Shown here: one piece after another, positions 9,712 through 19,048 of the stretch
How the letters are laid out: each line of letters begins with the position of its first letter
Numbering within the stretch: the first letter of the stretch is position 1
NCBI RefSeq assembly: GCF_900148835.1
Contig: NZ_FRYK01000001.1
Location: 1,178,001 to 1,242,000, forward strand
Direction of reading: 5' to 3'
DNA from: Flavobacterium cucumis
Lineage (GTDB): Bacteria > Bacteroidota > Bacteroidia > Flavobacteriales > Flavobacteriaceae
DNA: 64,000 bases
Notes under the pieces: model-generated
What the model was told of the DNA's origin: nothing
The model's database searches: none
What the model saw: only the letters and a program-made list of their open reading frames with translations
Made by a program: the position numbers and the translations under genes

Positions 9712-10740
9712 TTATTTTATAAGTATTCCCTTGTATTTCAGGATATTTTTTAAAGCCATTCCTGTTCCTCTAACTACAGCTCTTAATGGGTCTTCGGCAA
9801 TGTAGACAGGTAAATCCGTTTTTAATGAGATTCTTTTGTCTAACCCTCTCAACATCGAACCTCCACCAGCAAGATAAATACCAGTATTATAAATATCTGC
9901 TGCTAGTTCTGGGGGTGTTTGCGATAAGGTTTCCATTACGGCATCCTCTATGCGTTGTATCGATTTGTCTAATGCTTTAGCTATCTCTCTATGCGAAACA
10001 TCCACCTGTTTTGGTTTTCCAGTTAGTAAGTCTCTACCTTGAACGGACATATCTTCAGGTGCATTATCTAAATCTTCCATGGCAGCACCTATTTGAATTT
10101 TTATTTTTTCAGCTGTTGTTTCTCCAACAAATAAATTGTGTTGGGTTCTCATGTAGTAAATAATGTCATTTGTAAAAACATCACCCGCAATTTTAACCGA
10201 TTTATCACACACAATTCCGCCAAGTGCTATTACTGCAATTTCTGTAGTTCCACCACCTATATCAACAATCATGTTTCCTTTAGGCTGCATAATGTCTAAA
10301 CCAATACCGATTGCAGCAGCCATTGGTTCGTGAATTAGATATACTTCTTTTCCATTTACGCGTTCACATGATTCTTTAACCGCACGCATTTCCACTTCTG
10401 TGATACCTGATGGGATACAAACTACCATTCGTAATGCAGGAGTAAAAAGTTTCTTTTTAAGTGCTGGTATGCTTTTTATGAACATCTTTATCATTTGTTC
10501 AGAAGCATCAAAATCAGCAATTACACCATCTTTTAAAGGACGAATGGTCTTAATGTTTTCATGAGTTTTACCTTGCATCATGTTGGCTTCCTTTCCAACG
10601 GCGATTATTTTTCCAGTGATGCGATCACGGGCAACAATAGACGGACTATCAATGACAACTTTATCGTTGTGAATTATCAAAGTGTTAGCGGTACCAAGGT
10701 CAATTGCGATATCCTCGGTCATGAAATCAAAAAATCCCAT
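9712..10740 (-). CDS. mreB: Actin-like cell-shape protein MreB
   Basis: A 342-residue protein of full MreB length. It has the actin-fold phosphate-binding loops (DLGTANTLI near the N-terminus and DIGGGTTEIAVI mid-protein) and the adenosine motif LAGGGSMLRG. MreB forms membrane-bound filaments that guide side-wall synthesis. It is the first gene of the mre-mrd operon, preceded by its own -7 box and by the purH terminator. Confidence 0.97.
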   Translation of the reverse strand: MGFFDFMTEDIAIDLGTANTLIIHNDKVVIDSPSIVARDRITGKIIAVGKEANMMQGKTHENIKTIRPLKDGVIADFDASEQMIKMFIKSIPALKKKLFTPALRMVVCIPSGITEVEMRAVKESCERVNGKEVYLIHEPMAAAIGIGLDIMQPKGNMIVDIGGGTTEIAVIALGGIVCDKSVKIAGDVFTNDIIYYMRTQHNLFVGETTAEKIKIQIGAAMEDLDNAPEDMSVQGRDLLTGKPKQVDVSHREIAKALDKSIQRIEDAVMETLSQTPPELAADIYNTGIYLAGGGSMLRGLDKRISLKTDLPVYIAEDPLRAVVRGTGMALKNILKYKGILIK

Positions 10741-10783
10741 AAGTAAATGAAGGGTTTAGTTTTGTAAAATTGTGTTCGACTAG

Positions 10784-10791
10784 CAAAACTA
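10784..10791 (-). promoter_or_regulatory. -7 box of the mreB operon
   Basis: The minus strand reads TAGTTTTG, a full TAnnTTTG match, 44 bp upstream of the mreB ATG and just downstream of the purH terminator. The nearest TTG is 22 bp further upstream, slightly longer than the usual 19-20 bp. Confidence 0.65.
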
Positions 10792-10818
10792 ATAAAATTA
10801 TCTGGAATAATTTCAAAT

Positions 10819-10855
10819 AAAAACGCATTAAAATAATTTATTTTAACGCGTTTTT
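10819..10855 (-). terminator. purH terminator
   Basis: An inverted repeat with 18-base arms (AAAAACGC...TTATTTT type) and one mismatch, centred on 10837, flanked by A and T runs. It lies 27 bp after the purH stop and before the mreB promoter, separating the two transcription units. Confidence 0.75.
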
Positions 10856-10881
10856 AAATATTTTTTAGAAGTATTTTGTTG

Positions 10882-12414
10882 TTAATGCTTGAAATGTCTA
10901 ATTCCTGTAAAAACCATAGCCATATTATTGTTGTTGCAATAGGTAATACTTAATTCATCTTTGATTGAACCACCTGGTTGAATTACCGCAGTAATGCCGG
11001 CTTTGTTCGCGATTTCAACACAGTCTGGGAAAGGGAAGAACGCATCGCTTGCCATAACTGCTCCAGTTAAATCAAATTCAAATGAGGTTGCTTTTTCAAT
11101 AGCTTGTCTTAAAGCATCCACTCTTGAAGTTTGTCCGGTTCCAGATGCGCAAAGTTGTTTGTTTTTAGCAAATACAATGGTGTTTGATTTGGTGTGTTTA
11201 CAAATTTTTGATGCAAATAATAAATCTTCAATTTCTTCTGCTGTTGGAACCGCGGTTGTAACCGTTTTTAAATGGTCTTTTGAATCGGTAACATTGTCTT
11301 TGTCTTGCACTAAAACACCGTTTAAACAAGTGCGAACAGTTGTTTGTGGTAATTCGACATCATTCAAAATTAAGATAATTCTATTTTTCTTTTCTTCTAA
11401 AATGTCAATTGCTTCTGGGTCATATGCAGGAGCGATAACAACTTCACAGAACAGTTGATTGATCTCATTCGCTGTAGCAACATCAATTTTTCCATTCGCA
11501 ATTAAAACACCTCCGAATGCTGAAGTTGGGTCACCTGCTAGAGCATCTAAATATGCTTCTTTCATCGTATTTCTTGTGGCTAAACCACAAGCGTTATTGT
11601 GTTTTAAAATCGCAAAAGTTGGGTTGTCGTTTTTGAATTCGTTCATTAAATTTACTGCTGCATCCACGTCTAGTAAATTGTTGTAAGACAATTCTTTTCC
11701 GTGCACTTTGGTAAACATTTTATCGAAATCGCCATAGAAAAATCCTTTTTGGTGTGGATTTTCGCCATAACGTAATACATTTCCGTTTTGCTCGCTGATT
11801 TTTAAAACCGGTTCTTCAAAAACTTGATTGAAGTAGTTAAAAATAGCCGAATCATAGTGTGAAGAAACGTTAAAAGCTCTTGAAGCTAATAATTTTCTGT
11901 TTTCTAAAGTGGTAGCACCATTGTTATCTGTATAAAATTTCAAAAATGAGGCATATTGCTCAACTGAAGGGACAATTACCGTGTCTTTGAAGTTTTTAGC
12001 AGCAGCTCTAATTAAAGAAATGCCACCGATGTCGATTTTCTCGATAATATCTTGTTCGCTAGCGCCAGAAGCAACTGTTTTTTCAAACGGATATAAATCC
12101 ACAATCACTAAATCGATTTGCGGAATGTTGAATTCTTTCATTTGTGCCACATCACCTGCATGGTCTTGACGGTTTAAAATACCACCGAAGATTTTTGGGT
12201 GCAATGTTTTTACTCTTCCGCCTAAGATTTCAGGAAATGCCGTAATATCTTCTACAGCGACAACAGGAATGCCTAAATCTTTAATAAAAGTTTCGGTTCC
12301 GCCGGTTGAATAAATGGTTACATTGTTTTGGTGAAGGGCTTTAACAATAGGTTCTAAACCGTTTTTGTCAAATACAGAAATCAATGCCGAAGCAATTTTT
12401 TTTGTTGTGTTCAT
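10882..12414 (-). CDS. purH: Bifunctional AICAR transformylase / IMP cyclohydrolase
   Basis: About 510 residues carrying the last two steps of IMP synthesis. The N-terminal IMP cyclohydrolase (MGS-like) domain starts ALISVFDKNGLEPI with STGGT. The C-terminal AICAR formyltransferase has RYGENPHQKG and LKHNNACG (catalytic Lys-His). A longer reading frame runs up to 12474, but a perfect -7 box lies at 12472-12479, so transcription must begin inside that extension. The ATG at 12414 is therefore the likely start. A small hairpin (ATCTGA/TCAGAT, 12431-12449) lies in the roughly 50-nt leader. Confidence 0.96.
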   Translation of the reverse strand: MNTTKKIASALISVFDKNGLEPIVKALHQNNVTIYSTGGTETFIKDLGIPVVAVEDITAFPEILGGRVKTLHPKIFGGILNRQDHAGDVAQMKEFNIPQIDLVIVDLYPFEKTVASGASEQDIIEKIDIGGISLIRAAAKNFKDTVIVPSVEQYASFLKFYTDNNGATTLENRKLLASRAFNVSSHYDSAIFNYFNQVFEEPVLKISEQNGNVLRYGENPHQKGFFYGDFDKMFTKVHGKELSYNNLLDVDAAVNLMNEFKNDNPTFAILKHNNACGLATRNTMKEAYLDALAGDPTSAFGGVLIANGKIDVATANEINQLFCEVVIAPAYDPEAIDILEEKKNRIILILNDVELPQTTVRTCLNGVLVQDKDNVTDSKDHLKTVTTAVPTAEEIEDLLFASKICKHTKSNTIVFAKNKQLCASGTGQTSRVDALRQAIEKATSFEFDLTGAVMASDAFFPFPDCVEIANKAGITAVIQPGGSIKDELSITYCNNNNMAMVFTGIRHFKH

Positions 12415-12471
12415 GGTGTTGTGTTGTTGTATCTGAATAAGTCTCAGATAAGTGTTGTTGTTTTCGTGGTG

Positions 12472-12502
12472 CAAAAGTAGTTATACTTCTTAAAACTTTC
12501 AA
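12472..12502 (-). promoter_or_regulatory. purH promoter
   Basis: On the minus strand TTG (12502-12500) is followed after 20 bp by TACTTTTG (12479-12472), a near-ideal Bacteroidota promoter. It decides the purH start. Confidence 0.75.
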
Positions 12503-12647
12503 GTATAAAAGAGATGAATTTTTGAAATAGAAAATTTTGTTTTGTATGAAGACGATTCTTACAATTGAAAAAACAGAATTTTAGAAAGTGTAATTGGAAT
12601 AAGTATTGAAATTATTCTGTATTTTTAAGAATCTAAATTAAATCGTT

Positions 12648-14006
12648 ATGAAAACTGTTTTCCAAAATCAAAAAATCTTTTTTAATTCGAATGCAAGCAA
12701 GTCGATTTCCTTTAGAAAACAGCAACTCAAAAAATTAAAAGAGGTTTTAAAAGCAAACGAAGACTCTTTCTTTGAAGCAATTTACCTTGATTTTAAAAAA
12801 TCAAAATTTGAAACGTATACAACTGAATTAAGTTTGTTGTATTCCGAAATAAATACCGCACTTTCCAAGTTGTCTTCTTGGTCAAAAAAGCAAAAAGTTC
12901 GCTCGAATTTAGCTAATTTTCCCGCTCAATCTTACATTGTTCCTGAACCATTGGGAACCGTTTTAATTATTGGTGCATGGAATTATCCGTTCCAATTGTC
13001 TATTGCTCCCGCCATTGCGGCTTTGGCTGCTGGAAATACTGTAATTTTAAAGCCTAGTGAAATTGCAGTTCACTCGAGCGCTATTATGGCTAAAATCATA
13101 AATGAGTCTTTTGATGCTTCTGTTTTTTTTGTTCAAGAAGGCGGTGTTTCTGAAACGACATCTCTTTTAGAATTGCCTTTCGATAAAATTTTCTTTACTG
13201 GGAGTACAAAGGTTGGGAAAATTGTTTATGAAGCGGCGGCAAAAAATCTAGTTCCGATTACTTTAGAATTGGGCGGAAAAAGTCCAACGTTTGTTTGCCA
13301 AGATGCTGATTTGAAAATGACAGCAAAACGTATGGTTTGGGCTAAATTTTTAAACGCCGGACAAACTTGTATTGCGCCCGATTATGTCTTAGTTGACGAA
13401 ACTGTCAAGGAATCTTTCTTGAAAGCGGTAGTTAAAGAAGTTGAACAAGCTGATTATGCTTTGGTTAATGGAAACTATGTTCAAATTATAAATGATAATC
13501 ATCTTCAACGTTTAGAAAAATTAATCGATCGGAATAAATTGTATTTTGGTGGAAAAATAGATGCCTCAGAACGGGTAATTTATCCCACCATTTTAGACAA
13601 TTGCTCATTTGAGGATATGGTAATGCAAGAAGAAATTTTTGGTCCTATTTTACCAGTTATTTCCTATTCCAATCTTGATGTAGCGATAGCGAAAGTAAAA
13701 GAGAGGGAAAAACCTTTATCTTGTTATGTTTTTACAAATTCTAGTGACATAAAAAATAAAATTCAAAGTGAAGTTTCATTTGGTGGTGGCGCCATAAACG
13801 ATGCCATTATGCACATTTCAAACGATAAATTGCCTTTTGGTGGTGTAGGAGCCAGCGGAATGGGAAGCTATCACGGAAAATTTGGATTCGACACGTTTTC
13901 TCATTTCAAAGGCATTTTAAATAAACCAACTTGGTTGGAATTTAATTTCAAATATGCGCCTTATACGGATTGGAAACAGAAAATTATTAAAATGTTGTTG
14001 GGGTAA
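12648..14006 (+). CDS. Aldehyde dehydrogenase (ALDH3-like)
   Basis: A 452-residue NAD(P)-dependent aldehyde dehydrogenase of the short class 3 type. The Glu of LELGGKSP is the general base and the Cys of NAGQTCIAPDY is the nucleophile. GAWNYPF and FTGSTKVGK form parts of the cofactor site. It oxidises aldehydes, probably medium-chain or fatty aldehydes as in related enzymes, to acids. The C-terminus (YTDWKQKIIKMLLG) is hydrophobic-basic and may contact the membrane, as in some ALDH3 enzymes. It stands alone, and I see no terminator after it. Confidence 0.92.
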   Translation: MKTVFQNQKIFFNSNASKSISFRKQQLKKLKEVLKANEDSFFEAIYLDFKKSKFETYTTELSLLYSEINTALSKLSSWSKKQKVRSNLANFPAQSYIVPEPLGTVLIIGAWNYPFQLSIAPAIAALAAGNTVILKPSEIAVHSSAIMAKIINESFDASVFFVQEGGVSETTSLLELPFDKIFFTGSTKVGKIVYEAAAKNLVPITLELGGKSPTFVCQDADLKMTAKRMVWAKFLNAGQTCIAPDYVLVDETVKESFLKAVVKEVEQADYALVNGNYVQIINDNHLQRLEKLIDRNKLYFGGKIDASERVIYPTILDNCSFEDMVMQEEIFGPILPVISYSNLDVAIAKVKEREKPLSCYVFTNSSDIKNKIQSEVSFGGGAINDAIMHISNDKLPFGGVGASGMGSYHGKFGFDTFSHFKGILNKPTWLEFNFKYAPYTDWKQKIIKMLLG

Positions 14007-14038
14007 AATTGATTTAAATGGAATCATTTCGTTTGGAT

Positions 14039-14254
14039 TTAGTATTGTTCAAGAATTGATTTTATCAAAAATCCAAAAGAAGTTATTGCTAAAAAAATTA
14101 TGATAATCCAATTTTGAATTACACTAACCTTTGTGCCAAATTAAAAAAATATTGGATTCTCATCACGACCCGATAACCACCATTTATGAATTCGGTAGTA
14201 AAGAAATGAGGCTAATCCGAATAGGATGCTTAAAATTAAACTTTCATTTTGCAT
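14039..14254 (-). pseudogene. Small membrane-protein ORF broken by an in-frame stop
   Basis: This fills most of the 335-bp gap between the aldehyde dehydrogenase and the permease. Reading minus from ATG 14254 gives 37 codons (MQNESLILSILFGLASFLYY onwards, ending NPIFF), then TAA at 14143-14141. In the same frame, 33 more codons (FGTKVSVIQNW, then a hydrophobic stretch, ending SILEQY) run to a second TAA at 14041-14039. Together they would form a 71-residue protein with two membrane segments. The stop sits next to a T-run, so a real nonsense mutation, a sequencing error or chance are all possible. I do not recognise the family. Confidence 0.45.
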
Positions 14255-14341
14255 GATTTTCCTTTTTTCAAATGTAAATATATTCCCTATATCTGTAACA
14301 TTTTATTCAATTACTCTACTTATTTGTTATAGCTCAGTATT

Positions 14342-15592
14342 ATGCTTTTATATTTACGATTACTTTCAGAAAGTTTTAGTTTTGCCATCAACGCGTTGCG
14401 CAACAATAAATTGCGTACCCTTTTGTCGTTATTAGGGGTTACTATTGGTATTTTTTCTATTATTGCGGTGTTGGCTGCAGTAGATTCTATGGATAAAAAA
14501 ATCAAGGAGGATTTGAGTGATATGGATATGAATACGGTCTATTTAATGCGTTTTTCTTTTGGTCCTTCCGAAATTCCACGTTGGAAAAGACAACAATTTC
14601 CCGATGTAACTTATGATGAGTTTGAACATTTAAGAAGATCTGTTAACGGAATTGATAAAATGTCTTTTAATATTTTCACTCGAAACGAGAACATAAAATA
14701 CGATTCTAAAACGGTAAATTCAATTCGTGTTAAACCTTCTACTTTTGAATTTTTTGATATCGAACCCGTTAAAATTGATAAAGGGCGTTTGTTTAATGAG
14801 TCAGAATCCAATTCAGGAAGTCCTGTGATTGTTATTGGAAGTGAAGTGGCTACGGGATTATTTGAAAATAGTGATCCTATAGGTAAAAAAGTTCGCTTGT
14901 ATGGTCAACGTTTTACGGTGATTGGTGTCTTGAAAAAACAAGGACAGGGGATGTTTGGGGACAGTAACGACATAGCGGTGTTTTTTCCTGTAAATTTTTT
15001 AAGAAAAATGTATGGAGACAATAATAAAGCCTTAACCCCAGCAATTCTTATTAAACCAGAAAAAGGGATTGATGTAGAAGAGTTTAAGGCGGAGTTGGCA
15101 CAAAAATTAAGAAGTTACAGAGGTGTAAAAACGGGAGAAATTAATAATTTTTTCATGAATGTATTGTCTGGCTTTACTGATTTTATTGACAATATCGTGG
15201 GTCAAATGAACATGATTGGTTGGATCATTAGTGCTTTTTCTCTTTTAGTAGGGGGGTTTGGTATTGCGAATATAATGTTTGTCTCTGTTAAAGAACGAAC
15301 CAACTTAATTGGAATTCAAAAAGCTTTAGGGGCTAAAAATAAATTTATTTTGTTTCAATTTTTGTTTGAAGCAATAATTCTTTCTTTAATTGGAGGAATT
15401 GTGGGAATGTTTTTAGTTTGGATTATAGCTCTTGGACTTTCAGCAGCTCTTGATTTTGAGTTTGTTTTAAGTGTTTCTAATATGTTAATAGGTTCAGGGT
15501 TAGCGGCTTTTATTGGGTTGATTTCGGGAATTGTTCCTGCTATTTCAGCTTCTAAATTAGATCCAGTGGAAGCCATTAGAAGTGGCATGTAA
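14342..15592 (+). CDS. MacB-like ABC transporter permease
   Basis: A 416-residue permease with a first membrane segment (about residues 22-42, after NALRNNKLRTLLSLLGV), a large periplasmic MacB-type domain, and three C-terminal membrane segments with the FtsX-family ending (KERTNLIGIQKALGAK, then PAISASKLDPVEAIRSGM). Such permeases act in mechanotransmission or export together with an ATPase and often an adaptor. Neither is encoded next to it, so the ATPase must be elsewhere. The receptor gene follows after 36 bp and may be cotranscribed. Confidence 0.88.
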   Translation: MLLYLRLLSESFSFAINALRNNKLRTLLSLLGVTIGIFSIIAVLAAVDSMDKKIKEDLSDMDMNTVYLMRFSFGPSEIPRWKRQQFPDVTYDEFEHLRRSVNGIDKMSFNIFTRNENIKYDSKTVNSIRVKPSTFEFFDIEPVKIDKGRLFNESESNSGSPVIVIGSEVATGLFENSDPIGKKVRLYGQRFTVIGVLKKQGQGMFGDSNDIAVFFPVNFLRKMYGDNNKALTPAILIKPEKGIDVEEFKAELAQKLRSYRGVKTGEINNFFMNVLSGFTDFIDNIVGQMNMIGWIISAFSLLVGGFGIANIMFVSVKERTNLIGIQKALGAKNKFILFQFLFEAIILSLIGGIVGMFLVWIIALGLSAALDFEFVLSVSNMLIGSGLAAFIGLISGIVPAISASKLDPVEAIRSGM

Positions 15593-15628
15593 TTTGCTGT
15601 GTAAAAGCGATTAAATTCCATACCGATA

Positions 15629-18037
15629 ATGTATAATTCCTTTAAAATTTTCTTTTTTTTCTTTTTCTCTATTGTTTCATTCTCTCAAGACGTAACCGTT
15701 AGGGACAAAGAAACTGGAGATCTATTGGAAGCAGTTGTTTTTTTGTCTGATGATAAAAAAATATACGTTTCAACTAATGCAAAAGGTAAAGTCGATATCT
15801 CGGATTTCAGAGGAGTCAATAAAATTTTTGTGCAATCTTTTGGATATGAAACTCAAATTTTTAGCTTTAATGACTTGGAGTTGGCTTCCTTTCAGGTCCT
15901 TTTAAAGCCTTCATTGCTTTCGATGGATGAAATTATTGTTGCTGCAAATCGTTGGAAACAACACACGCGTGACATCCCTGTAAAAATCGCGTCTATTTCT
16001 AAAAAAGATATTCAGTTGCAAAATCCGCAAACGGCAGCTGATTTATTAACGGTTTCTGGAAAAGTGTTCCTGCAAAAGAGTCAACAAGGAGGTGGAAGCC
16101 CTATGATTCGTGGTTTTGCTACCAATCGTTTGTTGTATGCTATTGATGGTGTGCGAATGAATACTGCCATTTTTAGAGGTGGAAATATTCAAAATGTGAT
16201 TTCGTTAGATCCATTTGCTCTTGAAAAGTCAGAAGTTTTATTTGGACCAAGTTCTGTTATTTACGGAAGTGATGCTATTGGAGGTGTAATGAGCTTTCAA
16301 ACCTTAACACCACAATTTACAACAGAAGAAAAACCATTTGTTATGGGAAGTGCTTTTACAAGATATTCATCAGCAAATAATGAAAAAACGGGACATTTTG
16401 ATGTGAATGTAGGGTGGAAAAAATGGGCTTCGGTAACCAGTATCAGTTCCAACGATTTTGGTGATTTGAAAATGGGAAGTCATGGTCCCGATGAATATTT
16501 GCGCCCTTTTTATGTACAAAGACAAAATGGAGTAGATGTAGTGGTGACAAATGACGATCCTTTAGTACAAAAACCAACAGCGTATTCTCAAATCAATTTG
16601 ATGCAAAAAGTTCGATTTGCTCCTAATGAAAGATTGGATTTTCAATACGCTTTTCATTTTTCAGAAACTTCGAGTTATTCGCGTTACGACAGACATATTC
16701 GATACAATAACGCTGGTTTGCCTCGTTATGGCGAATTTGATTATGGTCCACAAAAATGGATCATGAACAATTTGACGATTTCAAATACACAAGCTACAAA
16801 AGTGTATGACGAACTTTCTATTCGAATGGCACATCAATTTTTTGAGGAAAGTAGAATCAGTCGTAATATGAACAATCCGAATCGTGCTACACGAATTGAG
16901 AAAGTAAATGCGATTTCAGTTAATGCGGATTTTACCAAGAAAACTAGTGGAAATAATGCGGTTTTTTACGGAGTTGAATTTGTTACCAATGATGTCAATT
17001 CGGAAGGAATTGATGAGAATATCGTTACTGGAACAAGTCAAGCTGGTCCAGCTCGATATCCACAATCCAAATGGAATTCATACGGAATTTACATCAACGA
17101 CCAATATAAATTTTCAGAGAAAATGTTGCTTCAAGCGGGATTACGATACAACCAATTTGTGTTAGATGCCGATTTTGATACTACTTTTTATCTGTTTCCT
17201 TTTACTGAAGCAAAAATCAATGATGGCGCTTTAACCGGAAGTTTTGGTTTGGTGTATCGTCCAACAGCGAAATGGGTAATTAGTTCTAATGTGGCAACAG
17301 CTTTCCGTTCTCCAAATGTAGATGATTTAGGAAAGGTATTTGATTCCGAACCAGGCTCGGTTGTAGTTCCTAATCCTGATTTAAAAGCGGAATATGCTTA
17401 TAATGTGGATTTGAATCTAGCGAAATTATTTGGCAAAAATGTAAAAGTAGATCTTTCAGGATATTATACATTACTAGATAATGCTATGGTAAGAAGAGAT
17501 TTTACTTTAAATGGTGCAACTGAAATAATCTACGATGGCGAATTGAGTAATGTGCAAGCTATTCAAAATGCAGCCAATGCAAAAGTATATGGCATTCAAG
17601 CTGGAATTGAAGTAAAATCAGCAACTGGGTTTTATTTTCATGGCGATTTGAATTTCCAAAGGGGAGAGGAAGAATTAGATAACGGAGCGAAAAGTCCGTC
17701 TCGACATGCGGCGCCATTTTTCGGTATAGGTCGATTCGGGTATTCCAATTCTAAGTTAGATTTACAATTGAATGCGCAATTTAGCGATGAGGTTTCGTAC
17801 GATGATTTAGCCGAAGAAGAACGAGGAAAACCAGAAATTTATGCGATTGATGCCAATGGAAATCCCTATTCTCCAAGTTGGTACACTTTAAATTTAAAAT
17901 CAATGTATAAATTAACGGATAACTTTACGGTAACTGTAGGTTTAGAAAACATCACTGACCAACGCTATCGCCCTTACAGTTCCGGAATTGTAGCGCCAGG
18001 AAAGAATTTTATTTTAGCTTTGCGAGCTAAGTTTTAA
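15629..18037 (+). CDS. TonB-dependent outer-membrane receptor
   Basis: An 802-residue receptor. It has a signal peptide (about 1-19, ending VSFSQ), a carboxypeptidase-like domain (about 20-100), a plug domain (about 110-235 with QTAADLL and PMIRGFATNRLLYAIDGVRMN) and a 22-strand-type barrel ending in the aromatic residue F of LALRAKF. The plug and the SSVIYGSDAIGGV motif resemble haem or siderophore receptors, but the ligand cannot be read from the sequence. It is probably powered by TonB/ExbB/ExbD. It ends at a shared terminator facing accD. Confidence 0.9.
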   Translation: MYNSFKIFFFFFFSIVSFSQDVTVRDKETGDLLEAVVFLSDDKKIYVSTNAKGKVDISDFRGVNKIFVQSFGYETQIFSFNDLELASFQVLLKPSLLSMDEIIVAANRWKQHTRDIPVKIASISKKDIQLQNPQTAADLLTVSGKVFLQKSQQGGGSPMIRGFATNRLLYAIDGVRMNTAIFRGGNIQNVISLDPFALEKSEVLFGPSSVIYGSDAIGGVMSFQTLTPQFTTEEKPFVMGSAFTRYSSANNEKTGHFDVNVGWKKWASVTSISSNDFGDLKMGSHGPDEYLRPFYVQRQNGVDVVVTNDDPLVQKPTAYSQINLMQKVRFAPNERLDFQYAFHFSETSSYSRYDRHIRYNNAGLPRYGEFDYGPQKWIMNNLTISNTQATKVYDELSIRMAHQFFEESRISRNMNNPNRATRIEKVNAISVNADFTKKTSGNNAVFYGVEFVTNDVNSEGIDENIVTGTSQAGPARYPQSKWNSYGIYINDQYKFSEKMLLQAGLRYNQFVLDADFDTTFYLFPFTEAKINDGALTGSFGLVYRPTAKWVISSNVATAFRSPNVDDLGKVFDSEPGSVVVPNPDLKAEYAYNVDLNLAKLFGKNVKVDLSGYYTLLDNAMVRRDFTLNGATEIIYDGELSNVQAIQNAANAKVYGIQAGIEVKSATGFYFHGDLNFQRGEEELDNGAKSPSRHAAPFFGIGRFGYSNSKLDLQLNAQFSDEVSYDDLAEEERGKPEIYAIDANGNPYSPSWYTLNLKSMYKLTDNFTVTVGLENITDQRYRPYSSGIVAPGKNFILALRAKF

Positions 18038-18046
18038 AAATGAAAA

Positions 18047-18068
18047 ATCCCGATACTGCTATCGGGAT
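18047..18068. terminator. Hairpin between the receptor gene and accD
   Basis: ATCCCGATA, loop CTGC, TATCGGGAT: a perfect 9-bp stem between two convergent genes. T-rich sequence on the plus side and A-rich sequence on the other allow bidirectional use. Confidence 0.8.
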
Positions 18069-18076
18069 ATCTATTT

Positions 18077-18931
18077 TTATCTTATCGGTTGATTTTGAAT
18101 CAAATCCAAATACAAGTTAATTTTGTTTTTCAATTCTTTTCTGTGAGCGATGAAATCTAAGAAACCATGCTCTAATAAGAATTCTGAGGTTTGGAAACCT
18201 TCTGGTAAATCTTTTCCAGTTGTATCTTTTACAACACGTGGTCCAGCGAAACCAATTAAAGCGCCTGGTTCTCCGATATTAATGTCACCAAGCATTGCAT
18301 AAGAAGCGGTAGTTCCACCAGTAGTTGGATCCGTACATAAAGAAATGTAAGGAATTCTTTCTTCTGCTAACTGCGCTAATTTGGCTGAGGTTTTGGCTAA
18401 CTGCATTAATGAAAAAGCGGCTTCCATCATACGTGCTCCACCTGATTTAGAAATCAATACAAATGGAATTTTATGTTTGATAGAATAATCAATTGCTCTT
18501 ACAATTTTTTCACCTACAACCGCTCCCATAGAACCTCCAATGAAAGCAAAGTCCATACAAGAAACGACTAAATCTTTTCCTTTAGATTTTCCAACACCAG
18601 TACGAATAGCGTCTTTTAGTTTGGTTTTATCCATTACGTCTTTTAAACGCTCGCTGTATTTCTTAGTATCTTCAAATTTTAATGGATCTTTAGAAGTTAA
18701 ATTTGCATCTAACTCGGTAAACTCATTGTTGTCGAATAAAATTTCGAAATATTCTTTACTACCAATACGTACATGATAATCATCCTCTGGACTCACCCAT
18801 AAGTTTCTTGCTAGTTCATCTTGATCAACAATTTTTCCTGTTGGTGATTTGTACCATAAACCTTTGGGAACATCTTTTTTGTCCTCTGTCGCTGTTGTAA
18901 TTCCTTTTTCTTTTCTTTTAAACCAAGCCAT
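18077..18931 (-). CDS. accD: Acetyl-CoA carboxylase carboxyltransferase beta subunit
   Basis: A 284-residue AccD with the crotonase-like carboxyltransferase core ([19 protein letters not shown] and [18 protein letters not shown]). It transfers CO2 from carboxybiotin to acetyl-CoA, giving malonyl-CoA for fatty-acid synthesis. The N-terminal segment that forms a four-Cys zinc ribbon in E. coli is present by alignment ([13 protein letters not shown] ... [10 protein letters not shown]), but all four Cys are replaced. Only two Cys remain and both are in the core. A heptad repeat array lies just upstream of its ATG, between it and fbaA. accA is not in the window. Confidence 0.95.
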   Translation of the reverse strand: MAWFKRKEKGITTATEDKKDVPKGLWYKSPTGKIVDQDELARNLWVSPEDDYHVRIGSKEYFEILFDNNEFTELDANLTSKDPLKFEDTKKYSERLKDVMDKTKLKDAIRTGVGKSKGKDLVVSCMDFAFIGGSMGAVVGEKIVRAIDYSIKHKIPFVLISKSGGARMMEAAFSLMQLAKTSAKLAQLAEERIPYISLCTDPTTGGTTASYAMLGDINIGEPGALIGFAGPRVVKDTTGKDLPEGFQTSEFLLEHGFLDFIAHRKELKNKINLYLDLIQNQPIR

Positions 18932-18935
18932 AATT

Positions 18936-18970
18936 AAGTTAGAAGTTAGAAGTTAGAAGTTGGAAGGAAG
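18936..18970. repeat. Degenerate heptad array (AAGTTAG type)
   Basis: Five consecutive 7-bp units close to AAGTTAG begin five bases upstream of the accD ATG. The same unit occurs at 29681-29722. Confidence 0.8.
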
Positions 18971-19011
18971 ACCTTAACTTTATCTAATTTCAATTAATAA
19001 TAAAATTTCAA

Positions 19012-19046
19012 ACTTCGTACTTTGTACCTCGTACTTCGTACTTTGT
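19012..19046. repeat. Degenerate heptad array (ACTTCGT type)
   Basis: Five units in strict 7-bp register: ACTTCGT, ACTTTGT, ACCTCGT, ACTTCGT, ACTTTGT. The array ends two bases before the stop of fbaA. Confidence 0.85.
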
Positions 19047-19048
19047 GA

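Noticed and set aside
12415..12474. N-terminal extension of purH
   Set aside because: A full promoter -7 box occupies 12472-12479, so the extension cannot be fully transcribed, and its peptide does not resemble PurH.
18936..19046. CRISPR array
   Set aside because: Units are 7 bp, contiguous and degenerate, with no spacers, and there are no cas genes nearby.
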